Below are positions 1 through 10,652 of a stretch of DNA of 64,000 bases, in pieces (the first letter of the stretch is position 1; each line of letters opens with the position of its first letter). Both the position numbers and the translations under genes were made by a program. Source of the stretch: Copromyces sp. CBS 386.78. Its lineage: Eukaryota > Ascomycota > Sordariomycetes > Sordariales > Sordariaceae. The notes beneath the pieces were generated by a model that saw nothing but the letters and a program-made list of their open reading frames with translations, did no database searches and was not told where the DNA came from. Location: NCBI GenBank assembly GCA_030685235.1, contig MU839088.1, forward strand, positions 248,001-312,000, written 5' to 3'.

Positions 1-243
1 TAGAGAGAAGCCCAGTCCATCTGCTCTGGCGTAGGGGGACTAGGTTATCGTTAGTTCAAGGGAATGAAAACGGTATATCGACCCATGGAAGCCATCTCAC
101 TAGATCAAAGAGTGGTCAGAGAAGGGGTTGGCATGAGCCCTCTGACGGTAAAACTTCTTGCGCGGCAGCTCAGTGACCCCATTGGCGCGGAGGGCGGCAC
201 GGTAGTCCTCGCGCTTTTGACGCTTGTTCTTGGGCTCGGACAT
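1..243 (-). CDS. trm8: tRNA (guanine-N7)-methyltransferase Trm8, N-terminal part
   Basis: Catalytic subunit that, with Trm82 in yeast, makes m7G46 in tRNA using S-adenosylmethionine. Only the first two exons are in the window: exon 1 is 243-101 and exon 2 is 39-1, running off the left edge. Exon 1 encodes a basic start (MSEPKNKRQKREDYR) and the family motif RAHANPFSDHSLI. The intron 100-40 (61 nt) has a GTGAGA donor, a CTAAC branch site and a TAG acceptor. Splicing restores Y-P-P-T-P-E-Q-M-D-W-A-S-L-Y, the conserved YPxxPxxMDW block of Trm8/METTL1. The ATG at 243 is preferred over upstream in-frame codons because Trm8 proteins begin just before the lysine/arginine stretch. The SAM-binding domain lies outside the window. 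Confidence 0.9.
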
Positions 244-894
244 GATGGCTGCTGAGTTGGATAGTTTTGCTGTCGGATAAAAGTTTGTCGGCCAGGGTTT
301 CTGTGGTATTGGTATTTGACTGTGGTGTAGTGTGATGTGGTGCAATCAATAATTCAGTTGAGATCCAGCGAAAAAGGGAGACTGTGAGAGCGACTCCCAA
401 AATCGACTCTCGCAAAAGTTTCATCCCCGGTAACGAAGCAAATCTGGAAGCCCAGGGTTCCCGTGTCGCTGCGAAAAAGCCCACAGGGGCGTTCCTGCAG
501 TGAAAAAAGCGGGAGCGGGCACAGTGTCCATGGAAAGGTTCATCATCCGCTTTTCGTAAGATACAGAAGCTGATAGCGTAACTTACACGTACCGAATTTG
601 ATACAAACCATTACATACACTACTCTGTACATCATCCGAGTAAAGGCTACTTACAAGGAAGAAGCTCCCGAAGCTCCTGGAGTCGGACGGCGGCCCCGCT
701 ATCGGCAGTCCGCATGGCGACATTTCTACCCCAAGCAACCCCCCGAGATTGCGGCATCAGTCATCGGTTGAGTCAGGGTCGTCAACTATTTTGTTTTTCT
801 TTCCTTTCAAGCTTGATCTAAAGGTACCTTGCGAGCTTACTTGACCCTTTCATCCCTCTTATACTACGTAATCAAGATTACATAGACAGACACA
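244..894. promoter_or_regulatory. Divergent promoter region, trm8 / homoserine dehydrogenase
   Basis: A 651-bp space between the two divergent start codons. It holds a TGAGTCA at 769-775 (listed separately), the palindrome AAGGTACCTT at 821-830 and a T-rich run near 790-810. No convincing ORF is seen. Confidence 0.6.
769..775 (+). promoter_or_regulatory. CPC-1/Gcn4-type site TGAGTCA
   Basis: A perfect palindromic TGA(C/G)TCA, 120 bp upstream of the homoserine dehydrogenase ATG. In Neurospora, CPC-1 binds this type of site in amino-acid biosynthetic genes under general (cross-pathway) control. The match and position are seen in the sequence; binding is inferred. Confidence 0.6.
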
Positions 895-2087
895 ATGGCC
901 TCAGCTCGTCAAGTTAACATTGCCATCATCGGTAAGTAATCACACCAATCGCACCAGATCAGCCCCAGACCCTTCTAATCCTGCTTGTCTTCCCTCGCAG
1001 CTAACCTTGACCTCCCCATCATCCAGGCGCCGGCGGAGTAGGAAAGTGCTTCCTCTCCCAGCTCGAGTCGTTGGCCGCTCGCCGCCAGAACCAGAGGCTG
1101 GTGCTCACCTACATTGCCACCAGCAAGAAGGCCGTCTACAGCGACTCGTACTCGCCCATCGCCCTCGACAGCGTCGTCTCGACCCTCTCCTCGTCCTCGC
1201 AGGCGCCCCTCGCCCTCCCCAAGCTCGTCGACTACCTCGCCGCCTCGGGCACCAAGACCGTCCTCGTCGACAACACCAGTTCGCAGGACATCGCTGATGC
1301 GTACCCCAGCTTCCTCCGCCGCGGCATCAGCATCGTGACGCCCAACAAGAAGGCCTTTTCGGGTTCCTACAAGCTGTGGCAGGACATCTTCGCCGCCAAG
1401 GAGGAGGGCGGTGCGCTGCTGTATCATGAGGCCTCGTGCGGCGCTGGCCTGCCCGTCATTTCCACCATCAAGGACCTGGTCGAGACGGGCGACGAGGTGA
1501 CCAAGATCGAAGGTGTCTTCAGCGGCACCATGTCCTTCCTGTTCAACTCGTTCGCTCCGACATCGGGCTCGGGCGGCGGCAAGTGGTCCGCCGAGGTGGC
1601 CAAGGCCAAGGAGCTCGGCTACACGGAGCCCGACCCGCGCGACGACCTCAACGGTCTCGACGTTGCGCGTAAGCTGACCATCCTGGCCCGCTACGCCGGC
1701 CTCGAGGTCGAGTCGCCCACTTCTTTCCCCGTGCAGAGCCTGATCCCCAAGGAGCTCGAGTCGGTTGCCAGCGGCGACGAGTTCCTCGCCCGCCTGCCCG
1801 AGTTTGACGACCAGATGGAGCAGGTCAAGGCCGAGGCGCAGAAGGAGGGCAAGGTTGTCCGCTTCGTCGGCAGCATCGATGTGGCCAGCAAGCAGGTCAA
1901 GGTCGGGCTCGAGAAGTTTGACCTCTCTCACCCCATTGCTTCGCTCAAGGGCAGTGACAACATCATTAGCTTCTACACTAAGCGATATGGAAGCAACCCC
2001 CTCATCATCCAGGGCGCCGGCGCCGGAGGCGATGTCACCGCCATGGGCGTCACCAGCGATCTCCTCAAGGTGCTTGCTCAGCTATAA
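895..2087 (+). CDS. hom6: Homoserine dehydrogenase
   Basis: Catalyses NAD(P)H-dependent reduction of aspartate semialdehyde to homoserine, the branch step toward threonine and methionine; cytosolic. Exons are 895-931 and 1027-2087; the intron 932-1026 has a GTAAGT donor and a CAG acceptor. The protein is 365 aa. The splice falls inside the Rossmann glycine motif, giving IIGAGGVGK at residues 11-19. Further on are EGVFSGTMSFLFN, the family signature ELGYTEPDPRDDLNGLDVARK and the C-terminal GAGAGGDVTAMGV. No aspartate-kinase domain is present, so it is the monofunctional fungal form. Upstream lies a TGAGTCA, consistent with cross-pathway control. A 318-residue ORF on the opposite strand is a codon-bias shadow. 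Confidence 0.95.
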
Positions 2088-2235
2088 ACCAGCGCTTATC
2101 GCCCAAAGCGTCTGCAATGTAATGATGAATAAATAACGATTTTTTTTGGCTCTTGTTGCGCTGTTCTGTGTGCCAGGCTGGTTGGTAACACTTCAAGTTA
2201 TTCCTCCATCCATGCCCGCGCGGATCTTTGATCCA

Positions 2236-2800
2236 TCATGGTCGCGATCCCACTCCTTCCTGTGTGACCTTGACATCCCCACCATCACCCCCCTTCCTTA
2301 GCACAATCGGTGTAGAACCATTCATCGCCAAGCCTGTTGTGGTGCCCTTTATCGCTGCGTCCTTGTAAGTCGACGAACTGTTCCTCGTCGGTGATAGCGA
2401 TCCTTTGGTTGGCGAACCAATGTGCGAAGGCGTTGTAGGTGAACTGCCACTCGGGCTAGCTGCGACGCTGCCTCCCGTCATATACTCGATGGCTTCTCGC
2501 TGCGGGTTCCTGCCGATGACGAGGAGCCTCCACATCCACAGGGTGAAGTCATATACGACCAATGCAATAATGGGGAGGATGGGAGCCAGCGCCAGTGTTT
2601 TCTGGGTTACGGTTAGGTAAGATTAGCATGTGATTCGATGGTCTGCATTCAAAATCGAGAGATCGGATGGAACGCGTGAGGAAGCAAAGGGAACATACAA
2701 AAACTCCGGACACTACTTCCATACCGTAGCTCCATTCTGCTGGAAGCAGGCTGGCTCCGGTGATCCAGCTGTACCAGCTTGCAAGGTCGGATTCGGACAT
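2236..2800 (-). CDS. Small single-pass membrane protein, unknown function
   Basis: Exons are 2800-2699 and 2601-2236; the intron 2698-2602 (97 nt) has a GTATGT donor, branch-like GCTAATC/CCTAACC and a CAG acceptor. The product is 155 aa. Joining the exons builds one continuous hydrophobic stretch, roughly residues 31-62 (GVFKTLALAPILPIIALVVY onward), which supports the model. The N-terminal part is rich in W/S (MSESDLASWYSWITGASLLP). After the membrane segment comes a conserved-looking block, RLLVIGRNPQREAIEYMTGG, then a Ser/Thr/Pro/Gly-rich tail. I do not recognise a named family. The gene is convergent with homoserine dehydrogenase, with 148 bp between stop codons. Confidence 0.75.
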
Positions 2801-4578
2801 TTTTGCTGGTTGGAGTTGGAGGTTAGATCTCCAGGTGTTCTCGAAGTGCGAAGCGGGGAATGAATGCCAGCGATCTTCCGTTCTGTCTAGTTTATGTCCA
2901 AAGAGCGCGGTGTGTAAGATCTGAACCGGCCGACTTCTGGAACAGTTGCTGGTGGAAGCTGTGCAGATGGATGTCGAGGAATGGTGGTGTGCTGCTGTAA
3001 AAAAAGTTCGAGTCCCGTCCTCTGTCTCCTGTCCGTCGCCGTCACTGTTATGTCACCCTATGTTGCAGCTGGGTTAGGTGACCAGTGTAATGTCCAAAGC
3101 CTGGGTCGTGTCGGATGTCCTAGAGCCGAGGACGCGGACAGCAGCCGAGATTGGAGTAATGAGAGTTTTGATGGAGATCTTTTTGGGTGCAAGCTGCAAC
3201 TGGATGCAGCTAGTTAGAGGCTCCGAAGTGCCAGCAGTTGTCGGATATATGTAGGCCTCTGGCTGTTGTCGTTGATGTTTTCGTTGTGTTGGGGCTGAAA
3301 AGGCTGGTCAAGGGCTACCGTACAGCACGTCGAATTCAACAATGGGAGGACCAAGTGGTGTAAGTGTCCGGGCAGTCGGGTGGCTGCCTTGTCTAACAGT
3401 TCGGAAAGGTTGGATTCGAAGCTGCCCAGGTTATATCGTGGCACGGCGGCGCTTGGAGGACATGGAAGATAACTGAGACTTCCACCAGAACTGAAGCAAG
3501 AGCCGATGTGAGGTGAGCAGTGGTTAATGAGAAAGAGTGACAAGTTCCCGTGTTTCCACTTGTTCGTTGTTGCAGATCAGTGTCGCCTATCGAAAACAGC
3601 CAACGAGCATCGGAAAGAGCGCTGGAGAGGAATGTTTGATATTGTAGATAGCAAGTGCCGGGTATCAAGGTTTCACAGCAAAAAAGGGAAGAACGTGGAC
3701 GTTGTGGAACAGGAGAAAATACCTATGAAGTTGAAGGAGAAGGAGATCGAAGGAGATAAGGTCAAGTTGGGCTACAAGCAACCAGGCACTCCACGCACCC
3801 AAGGTTTACACTAAAGTCAAGGATGTCCATGGTTGAAGGGTGGGACACCATGGGGTACGGCCCGTCGGGGGAACTTCCATGACGGCTTCTCAGAATGGAG
3901 GTGGAAGCATTTTGACTTTGACATTTCAGGGGCGGGCCAATTGGGCATTGGCAGTCTGGCACCGCTCGGTCGGGTGGTTCATTCAGAATACAATCATGAC
4001 GCCCTTTCCCCTCTCCACGTCATAAGTCAGGCCGTTTGGGTGTGAGCTAGTAGCAATTGGCCGTTGCTGTGACGGAGGGTGCTGCCTACCGGTAGGTACA
4101 ATGACAACGACCTTATCGATAACGTAATTTACATGGATACTATCTGGATACCTTATGTATGGTTCCTTTCACTGGCGTTACCCAGTTTCAATTGAAAACG
4201 GTCTCGCTGCCGGTGTGTACAGTGCGTACAACCCCAGGTTCCGCGGAAACAATGCGCTCCATAACAATTTAGAGCTTCGGTGCTGTGAGCTTCTATCTTC
4301 TCGGAAGCCTGGACCACGGCTCACAAACTTCGCCTTTCACAAATACACTGCATCTCCAAACTTGATAACGTCCACGCGCAAATCCTAGGTACCAGAGCCC
4401 ATTAACCTGAAACCGTGGATCGGAGGAATTGAGGTCTTACACTGATTTTCATCTTCATTTCACCAAATCGCCTGAATAATCATCCGCACCGGCAGCCTCT
4501 GGATGTCAGCCAACAAAAAGGCTTCGGCTTTCAGATATCCTCACATCGCCACGGCGAGAAACACAGATATTCGATATA
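2801..4578. other. Divergent intergenic region, no gene seen
   Basis: 1.8 kb between the membrane-protein gene and the CCDC174-like gene. Only short ORFs without recognisable features occur. A GTTCGAGTCCC at 3007-3017 resembles a tRNA B box, but no tRNA folds around it. It is probably promoter and 5' leader for both flanking genes. Confidence 0.5.
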
Positions 4579-5697
4579 ATGCCTTTACAAGATCCGAATC
4601 TCTATGGGCAACCGGCGCCCAAGAAACAAAAGAAGGAGTTGAATCTTTCTGGTTCTGTAACCTTCAGATCCCAACTTAGTTCACTCCTCGCCGCATCCTC
4701 ATCGTCAGCAGCAGCATCACCTGCCAGCGCCACCACTGCCAGCACAACAGCCACAACCGGCCGTACGCGACCCTCTAAAGCTGGCAAGGACATCTTTTCC
4801 GGTGTGAAAAAGAAGACCAGGCCTGGCGCCAAGACCGTTAACGAGGACAGAGACGGCAAGCTGACGCTCAAAGAGCCCGTGGGTACGGAAGATGAGAAAA
4901 GGGAGCTTGAACGCGCCCGCCGCAACATGGAGCACAAGGCCCGTCTTTACGCCGCCATGCAACGCGGGGATTACATCGGGAAGGAAATCGGTTTAGTCGA
5001 CTTTGATCGCAAATGGGCAGAGGAGCAGGAGAAGAAGACAGGACATACGGGCGAGGTGTCATCTTCATCAGAGGACGAAGAATCCGAAGAAGCAAAAGAA
5101 GAACTAATAGAGTACACCGACGACTTTGGCCGCACCCGCCTCGTCACTCCCGCCCAAAAGGCCAAACTGGAGCGCTCCCGCTCCTCCGCCGCCGAACTCA
5201 TACAAATGTCCGCCCGCCCTGCCGAGCCCGAGCAGCTGATTGTAGGCGACACCATCCAGACGGAAGCCTTCGCTGCCACTGTGACCGCGGACCGGTTGGA
5301 GACTATCAATGAGCTAGCCGCTAAGCGCGATAGGAGCGCGACACCGCCTCCGCCCACCCATTATGACGCGAACTGGGAAATCCGCACCAAGGGAACAGGA
5401 TTCTTCCAGTTCAGCAAAGATGAGAAGAAGAGAGAGGAGGAAATGAGGGGGTTGGAGGAAGAACGTAAGAAGACGGAGGAGAAGAGGAAAGAGCGGGAGG
5501 AAATGTTGGAGAAGAGGAAGAGAGAGATCGAAGAGAGGAGGAAGGAGATCAAGGAGAGGAGAGCAAAGAAGATGGCGGATAACTTTCTAGAAGGGCTGGG
5601 CGAGGAGCTTCTGGGAGGAGGTGCTGCTGATGCGGCCGGAAGTGGCGGCGGCGGAAGAAAGAGGGAGAGGGAAGATGATGTGGAGCAGAAGAAGTAA
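4579..5697 (+). CDS. CCDC174-like coiled-coil nuclear protein
   Basis: Single-exon gene of 372 aa. Two motifs point to the CCDC174 (DUF4078) family: the acidic/tyrosine block IEYTDDFGRTR at about residues 177-187, and THYDANWEIRTKGTGFFQFS at about 260-279, directly followed by a long charged helix. Residues 280-345 are almost wholly E/K/R and should form a coiled coil. The N-terminus carries a basic patch (PKKQKKE, likely a nuclear localisation signal) and a Ser/Ala/Thr-rich linker. The C-terminus is Gly-rich and ends KREREDDVEQKK. Metazoan CCDC174 is nuclear and linked to RNA processing; that role here is inference. The first ATG fits, with an in-frame upstream stop. Confidence 0.8.
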   Translation: MPLQDPNLYGQPAPKKQKKELNLSGSVTFRSQLSSLLAASSSSAAASPASATTASTTATTGRTRPSKAGKDIFSGVKKKTRPGAKTVNEDRDGKLTLKEPVGTEDEKRELERARRNMEHKARLYAAMQRGDYIGKEIGLVDFDRKWAEEQEKKTGHTGEVSSSSEDEESEEAKEELIEYTDDFGRTRLVTPAQKAKLERSRSSAAELIQMSARPAEPEQLIVGDTIQTEAFAATVTADRLETINELAAKRDRSATPPPPTHYDANWEIRTKGTGFFQFSKDEKKREEEMRGLEEERKKTEEKRKEREEMLEKRKREIEERRKEIKERRAKKMADNFLEGLGEELLGGGAADAAGSGGGGRKREREDDVEQKK

Positions 5698-5903
5698 GAC
5701 CGCCCCGTGGAAAAGGCAGAAGCGTTTTTCTACGATAAGAGGCAATGATACCCCCTGTTTCATATTGTTGCTTTATCGTGGAGTTTTCACCAGATTTTTG
5801 GCGGTAAAGCCTTCATAGTCGCACGGTTGATGGCTGGTCCAAAACACATCATCAGCATTCACAAGAGGTATGGATAAAAGGCACGGAACTTACATAATAC
5901 ATC

Positions 5904-6022
5904 ACATACGACCATACCCACTGGAAAACTCGGGATCCCGTCCGCTCTCCCATAGATAAGCCAGTGAGGGCCAGACTAGTAGTTGGGTCGGTGACGACCA
6001 GCGAATCCCTGGTGTTGTATGT
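5904..6022 (+). rRNA. 5S ribosomal RNA gene (divergent type)
   Basis: 119 nt that start ACATACGACCATA and end GTTGTATGT, so ACATAC pairs with GTATGT as the terminal helix. The internal control region is intact: TAGTAGTTGGGTCGGTGAC followed by GACCAGCGAATCCC. A run of seven T at 6022-6028 is the RNA polymerase III terminator. Dispersed single 5S genes are typical of Neurospora. Compared with the common Neurospora type as I remember it, helix II differs but still pairs (CCCACTGG with CCAGTGAGGG, one bulged A), so it is probably one of the minor 5S classes and functional. It lies 206 bp after the CCDC174-like stop codon. Confidence 0.92.
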
Positions 6023-6028
6023 TTTTTT

Positions 6029-7564
6029 AATTTTGTCTTCTTTGTTTCGGTTCACTGCCGAGTTTGTTCTTTCACCTTTATCGAATTATGGCAGTCGTCA
6101 CCCACCGACCAGGAAACTGCTGTATTTATTCCCAACCAGGCGGGACATTCCCTCTTGTGGATTCCTCCCCCGACAAGCACCAACTCGGCCACTCATTCCC
6201 ATACTTCGCCATGCTCTTTTTATCGAGTTACCCTTTGTGTACCTGCTGCTGCCGTCGAGTCTCTTCCCACTTTACTTTCGATGTATACCCCCTGACCTCT
6301 CCCTGACCCAAACCTCCCATTGCCCCCCGGGCAGGATAAGGTACGCATATTTGGAATCATCAGCTCTCCATTCTCAACCTCCAGCCTCCTGGGTGCCGAC
6401 CTTGTGCTTCAAAACTGGAGAGTTTCTGGTCATTGGAAGCTGGACACTGGACGATGACCGGTTCCTTGCCCGACCATACGTTGTATCGATTGTCGTGGCG
6501 TCACCACCATTCACCTCCGTACCAACATAACGAGACAGCCTCGGCCGCTACTAGGTTTCGATGGTGGTTGCGCTGAGGCTGAATAACGTGAGAAAAAGGG
6601 ATGAGATACCCCGGCAGAGTCGGCTCTGGCACGGCCGTTGGTCCGGTGGGGACATTCGGCGGTTTGCCAATCTTGAAAGGTCCATGTCGTCTGTATGGAA
6701 GGTTTCCCCACGGCGTAAGAGTGCTGGGAAGATGCGCACAAACGGCACGGTTTCCCCTGCGACATCAACAAACGCTTGCTCATCGATCCTGAAAATGGAC
6801 GAACGGTGACAGCCGCCGAGAATGATCCCGCTGTCGAGGCGGAACGATGGGCGAGGTATAAGGCAAATGGAGCCTTCATCAACTGCGATACTTGGCAGCC
6901 TTTCCTACCCTTCCTCCCAGAAGGCTGGTTCGAGGGCTAGGAAGATTGGGAGGAGTGTTATATGAATCGGAGCTAAATAGACAGAACTACGGCTACAATT
7001 CCGGGATGAATATCCAAAATGGCCTAGTTCTGTCACCCGTATAAATAAGGGGAAAGCCAACGTCATTGTCTCTGCAACGGACTGCAGTCCTATACACCGC
7101 TGTTTACCCAGCGTAGATATCCCTGGACTTGTCTCTTCTGCTGGTCTGGGCCTCGCTGTGGGATGTTTCGGTGATAGCACTATGTCGTAGTTCAATATAA
7201 ATTCTGTATGTCCTTATGCGCCCCAAGTTTTGGGATGTTTTTCGCAATGATGATGAAGGACGGGCTTTAGCTGTTTTAATATGTAGCGATACTGCTCATA
7301 GAACATCGACGGCCGCGCACGGAATTCAATAGCAAACATTCTGAGCCTAACTCAAAGTTCCGATTGTGACATCTTCTCAATAAGCATAATAAAGGCCGCA
7401 CAATATGGGAGTTTGAACAATTACACCAACATTGAGAATGTATGCCTACGAAGATCTCTTGATGGAGGCAGAGACTCCCCATACGGGAAAACAGTAAGCA
7501 ATCAGAACCACAGCCTTGGTCATAGGTAAGCTACCGTAAACTGGTCCGTTAACAGTGACGAAGC
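6029..7564. other. Convergent intergenic region
   Basis: 1.5 kb between the 5S gene and the 3' end of alg13. It contains an orphan coding-like segment (6719-6940, listed separately). Otherwise only short ORFs that I cannot support are present. Confidence 0.45.
6719..6940 (+). pseudogene. Orphan coding-like segment, possible terminal exon or gene remnant
   Basis: An open stretch of 73 codons ending in TAG at 6938-6940. Its translation looks protein-like: CDINKRLLIDPENGRTV, then a charged stretch, then FINCDTWQPFLPFLPEGW. It has no ATG in frame, and a TAA lies immediately upstream (6716-6718), so it can only be a last exon of an unrecognised spliced gene or the remnant of one. I could not find a convincing upstream exon. 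The short 5' neighbour sequence MEGFPTA is in the same frame just before the TAA, so one C-to-T change (CAA to TAA) could explain the break. I do not recognise the family. Confidence 0.3.
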
Positions 7565-8781
7565 CTAGTCCAAGTCAAGGTCCCGCTGGCGGCGATCCTG
7601 ACCCTGATCCTGAACTGTCTCTATTCGGGGCACCACCATCTTTGCTTTGGATTGTTCTTGATCCAACTCTCGCTCTCGCTCTCGCTGAAAGCTCTCCTCC
7701 ACATTCTGGAGGTCTCGCAAGTGCTGCTGCTTGCGTAGCTCGTCTGGATAGCAAGTTAGCACCATCCAGTCAAACAAGGTCACGCGCTCCGACTCGGGCA
7801 CCGGGAACGGTGGGGGTGAGTATGGTGGGAGATCTTTGAGCTTGTTGAGCGGACCTTGAGCGACGAGTTTTAACGAGCGTGTGATTGCTTCGGTTAATTC
7901 CCTAGGTTACGGTTACGGGTTATCAGTATCAGAAATCCATAAATGCTGGAAGGGAATATGGGGGCTGGCTACACATGGCATGGGAATAACAAGCAATTAA
8001 TGAGTGAGCGGGTTAACTGAGAACTTACCCTAGCCTGCCGTACACAGCGTCTCCTGTCGATTCCAACTCTTCAGCAAGCTCAGCTTGGTGGTTATCCATC
8101 AAAGTTGGATTCGGCACCACTACCAATGGTGTTTGAAGTCGAAGTACTTCCAGGATTGTTCCAGAGCCTAACCACTCAGTTATTCCAGGTTCTCAACGAG
8201 ACAACAGATGATGATATGAGAGAAGGGGCAATCTCACCAGCATGTGCAACCACCACACCCGGCAGTCTCACGGACTTTTCGCCCCGTGACCTGACATAGT
8301 GCTGTGTCATGTCATCTGTAAAAGCAAAACTTTCTATCCTGACGGCAGACCTAGAAGGTAAAGCCTTGACTTGCGCCTCGAACCACTCAAAGTCCTCGCC
8401 GCATTGGACTTTGAGAAGGTCGAAGTTGTTGTCGGCCAGACAGTCGAGGAACTCGGGCTTGATGACTTCCGAAAGCAACGGGCGGAAGCCGGCGGTGGCG
8501 CCTACTGTGACGAAACATTGCCGGCATTCCCTGGTGGGGTTGGTTTGCCCGAGTGAAGTTGTCGTGTTATCACCGAGTTTTGGGCGTTTGGCTTGACCTT
8601 CTCCTTCGCCTTCTCTTTGTTTGTCCTTGCCGGTTTCCAGAGCGTCTCCGGATTTGGTCAAAGGTCCTCCTTCAGGACTGACTGATGTAATTGCGCTGGA
8701 GTCACGTTTCTGGCCAGCTATCTGTTGAGGGTCCGTTGTCTCTGTGTCAGTGGTGTATTTTGTTGTCGTCGGGTTGTCCAT
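7565..8781 (-). CDS. alg13: UDP-N-acetylglucosamine transferase subunit Alg13
   Basis: Catalytic subunit that, with the membrane partner Alg14, adds the second GlcNAc to dolichol-PP-GlcNAc at the cytosolic face of the ER. Exons are 8781-8238, 8167-8029 and 7901-7565; introns are 8237-8168 and 8028-7902; the protein is 339 aa. Family blocks in order are [49 protein letters not shown] (joined across intron 1) and [22 protein letters not shown]. The start is the ATG at 8781; the open frame extends 12 codons further up but only to a TTG. The protein is longer than typical Alg13: it has a Ser/Thr-rich N-terminal extension and a C-terminal tail with a REREREL-type charged run encoded by a GCGAGA-like hexamer repeat. 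Confidence 0.9.
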
Positions 8782-9421
8782 CTTGCCCGAGGTGTAGTTT
8801 GGATAGTCGCGGACCAATGGAGGCCCCCCAAGTTACGCTTGGCCTTGACAAAGAGCGTGGAAATATGATCGATTTCGGTGATTATATATGCTCAAGCAAA
8901 GTGAGGTTGGAGAGCGAAGTGTGCAGTCTGTAGTTGATGCTGGATGTTGAGTTGAACAAGGGTTGCGGTAAGGGGACCCGATTACGGTACTTCTAGGAGA
9001 GGTGCTGAAAGCTGAACATTGCGCTTAAAATAGGTGGCCCACTGCAGGGAAGGTACTTGTAGCGAGGTACCTCTTAAACTGGGGAAGCTGCAGGGACATC
9101 AAGGTTGCTAAAGTGTGGCGGGGCAAATCTCTTCAACGCTGTCTTGCTGTGGCTTACGCTCCCTCCGGACCCCTCCGGCTGCGCTGCCCGCCCGCAATTG
9201 AGGCTGAGCCCAATTTTTTTGGATAGCTCTGGGCGCGATTGCGAGAGTCCGGCTCCCGAGCGCCCGTGTCCCCCGTCCCGACTCCGAGTTGTCGCCCGGT
9301 CGCCCTCCACTATCGAGCCCCGATCCCGATTCCACTGTCGCGCGCCAAATTCCCACACACCAAGTAGCGCCACGGTCGCCCCTCCTTCCGCCCGGACACA
9401 ACAACCCGACAACCCCTCGGG
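8782..9421. promoter_or_regulatory. Divergent promoter region, alg13 / rsm24
   Basis: A 640-bp shared upstream region. It contains the 10-bp palindrome GAGGTACCTC at 9064-9073. The part next to rsm24 is rich in CCCGA/TCCCG and pyrimidines. No other gene is seen. Confidence 0.5.
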
Positions 9422-10652
9422 ATGGCTTCCTCCGCCAATGCGCTCCGGCTCGGTCTCCGGACATGCAGCCGTCAAACACAAACATCCAGTCTCCGCATCG
9501 CTACCATCCAGCGCCGGGCCCTCTCCGCCACCGCGACACGATGTGAGGGCGTTCCCGTACCAAAGAGGGACAACGATGTCAAGCTCGAGTTCACCCGCCC
9601 CTACACCCCCGGCGAGTTCCTGTCCGAAAAGCTGAGGTCGGACGACCTTGAGGACTCGGAGCGCGAGGTCTACGAGCGCGCCCTCACCTCGTGGAACCAG
9701 ACGCCCGACGACCTCAAGAGGAGCTGGGGTACCATGATCAGAGACATCGAGCAGGCAGCGCAGCCGCTAAGGAGGGTGGTCATGCCCAAGAAACAAACGT
9801 TCTGGTACGAGGAGGAGAAGGACACGGATCTCATCACCAACGAGGAGGGCGAGGACGACTTCCAGGAGAACGACATTATGAGTCTGGGTCACGGCAAGCT
9901 GGAGGAGCACCGCGAGTACCGCGAGTACGCGCGCATCGCCGTCTGGGAGATGCCGCTGCTGTCCAAGTACGCCAAGCCGTTCGTGCCGCCGACGAGCGAG
10001 GAGGTCCTGCGCTTCCGCTACACCACCTACATGGGCGAGTTCCACCCCGCCGACAGGAAGGTCGTGGTCGAGTTCTGCCCCAAGGATCTCCGAGACCTCA
10101 CCGAGGTCCAGCAGCGCAAGCTTATGAAGCTCGCCGGACCCCGGTACAACCCCGAGAAGGACATTATCAAGATGAGCTGCGAGAAGTTTGAGCACCAGGC
10201 CCAGAACAAGCGCTATATCGGCGATCTGATTAAGAAGATGATTGTTGCTGCCAAGGTACGATTTTTTTGTTCATCTGTTTTGCCATGCGACTCTCTAAGA
10301 ACCGTTGCTAACCAAACCCTTTTTACTTTCACTATAGGATCCCACAGACACCTTTGAGGACATCCCTCTCGATACCCGTCACCACACTTTCACCAAGAAG
10401 ATCTTTTTCCCCAAGGAGTGGCTTCTCACGCAGGAGCGCAAGAAGGAGCTTGAAGCTGCCAGGCAGCAGGCCCTCTTGAAGGATGCCGAGAAGGTTGTCA
10501 AGGGCGCCTTGGTGGATGGTGCTGATGTTGTTAAGCAGTACCTGGAATCCGGCGCTGCCGAGGCTATGCATGCCGTGCCTGCCATGGCGGGCCGCGGCGG
10601 CAAGTCCCTTCCCGGAGGCAAGGGTGGAAAGATGCAGCGCAGCAAGAGGTGA
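9422..10652 (+). CDS. rsm24: Mitochondrial small-subunit ribosomal protein Rsm24 (mS35)
   Basis: Component of the mitochondrial 37S ribosomal subunit. Exons are 9422-10255 and 10338-10652; the intron 10256-10337 has a GTACGA donor and a TATAG acceptor. The protein is 382 aa. The first 40 residues are rich in Arg/Ser/Ala with almost no acidic residues, as expected for a mitochondrial import signal. The conserved core includes ARIAVWEMPLLSKYAKPF, the FRYTTYMGEFHPADRKVVVE block and RYNPEKDIIKMSCEKFEHQA, then RYIGDLIKKM. After the intron come DPTDTFEDIPLDTRHHTF and a Lys/Arg-rich C-terminus. The identification rests on the FRYTTYMGE..HPA..KVV core of the Rsm24/mS35 family. Confidence 0.88.

Noticed and set aside
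975..1931. 318-codon frame antisense to homoserine dehydrogenase
   Set aside because: Shadow of the real gene, no domain.
3007..3017. tRNA B-box-like GTTCGAGTCCC
   Set aside because: No A box or cloverleaf pairing in the surrounding 90 bp on this strand.
5964..6530. 188-codon plus-strand frame
   Set aside because: Its start overlaps the 5S rRNA gene and the translation has no recognisable feature.
8782..8817. Twelve-codon N-terminal extension of Alg13
   Set aside because: It begins with TTG; the first ATG is at 8781.
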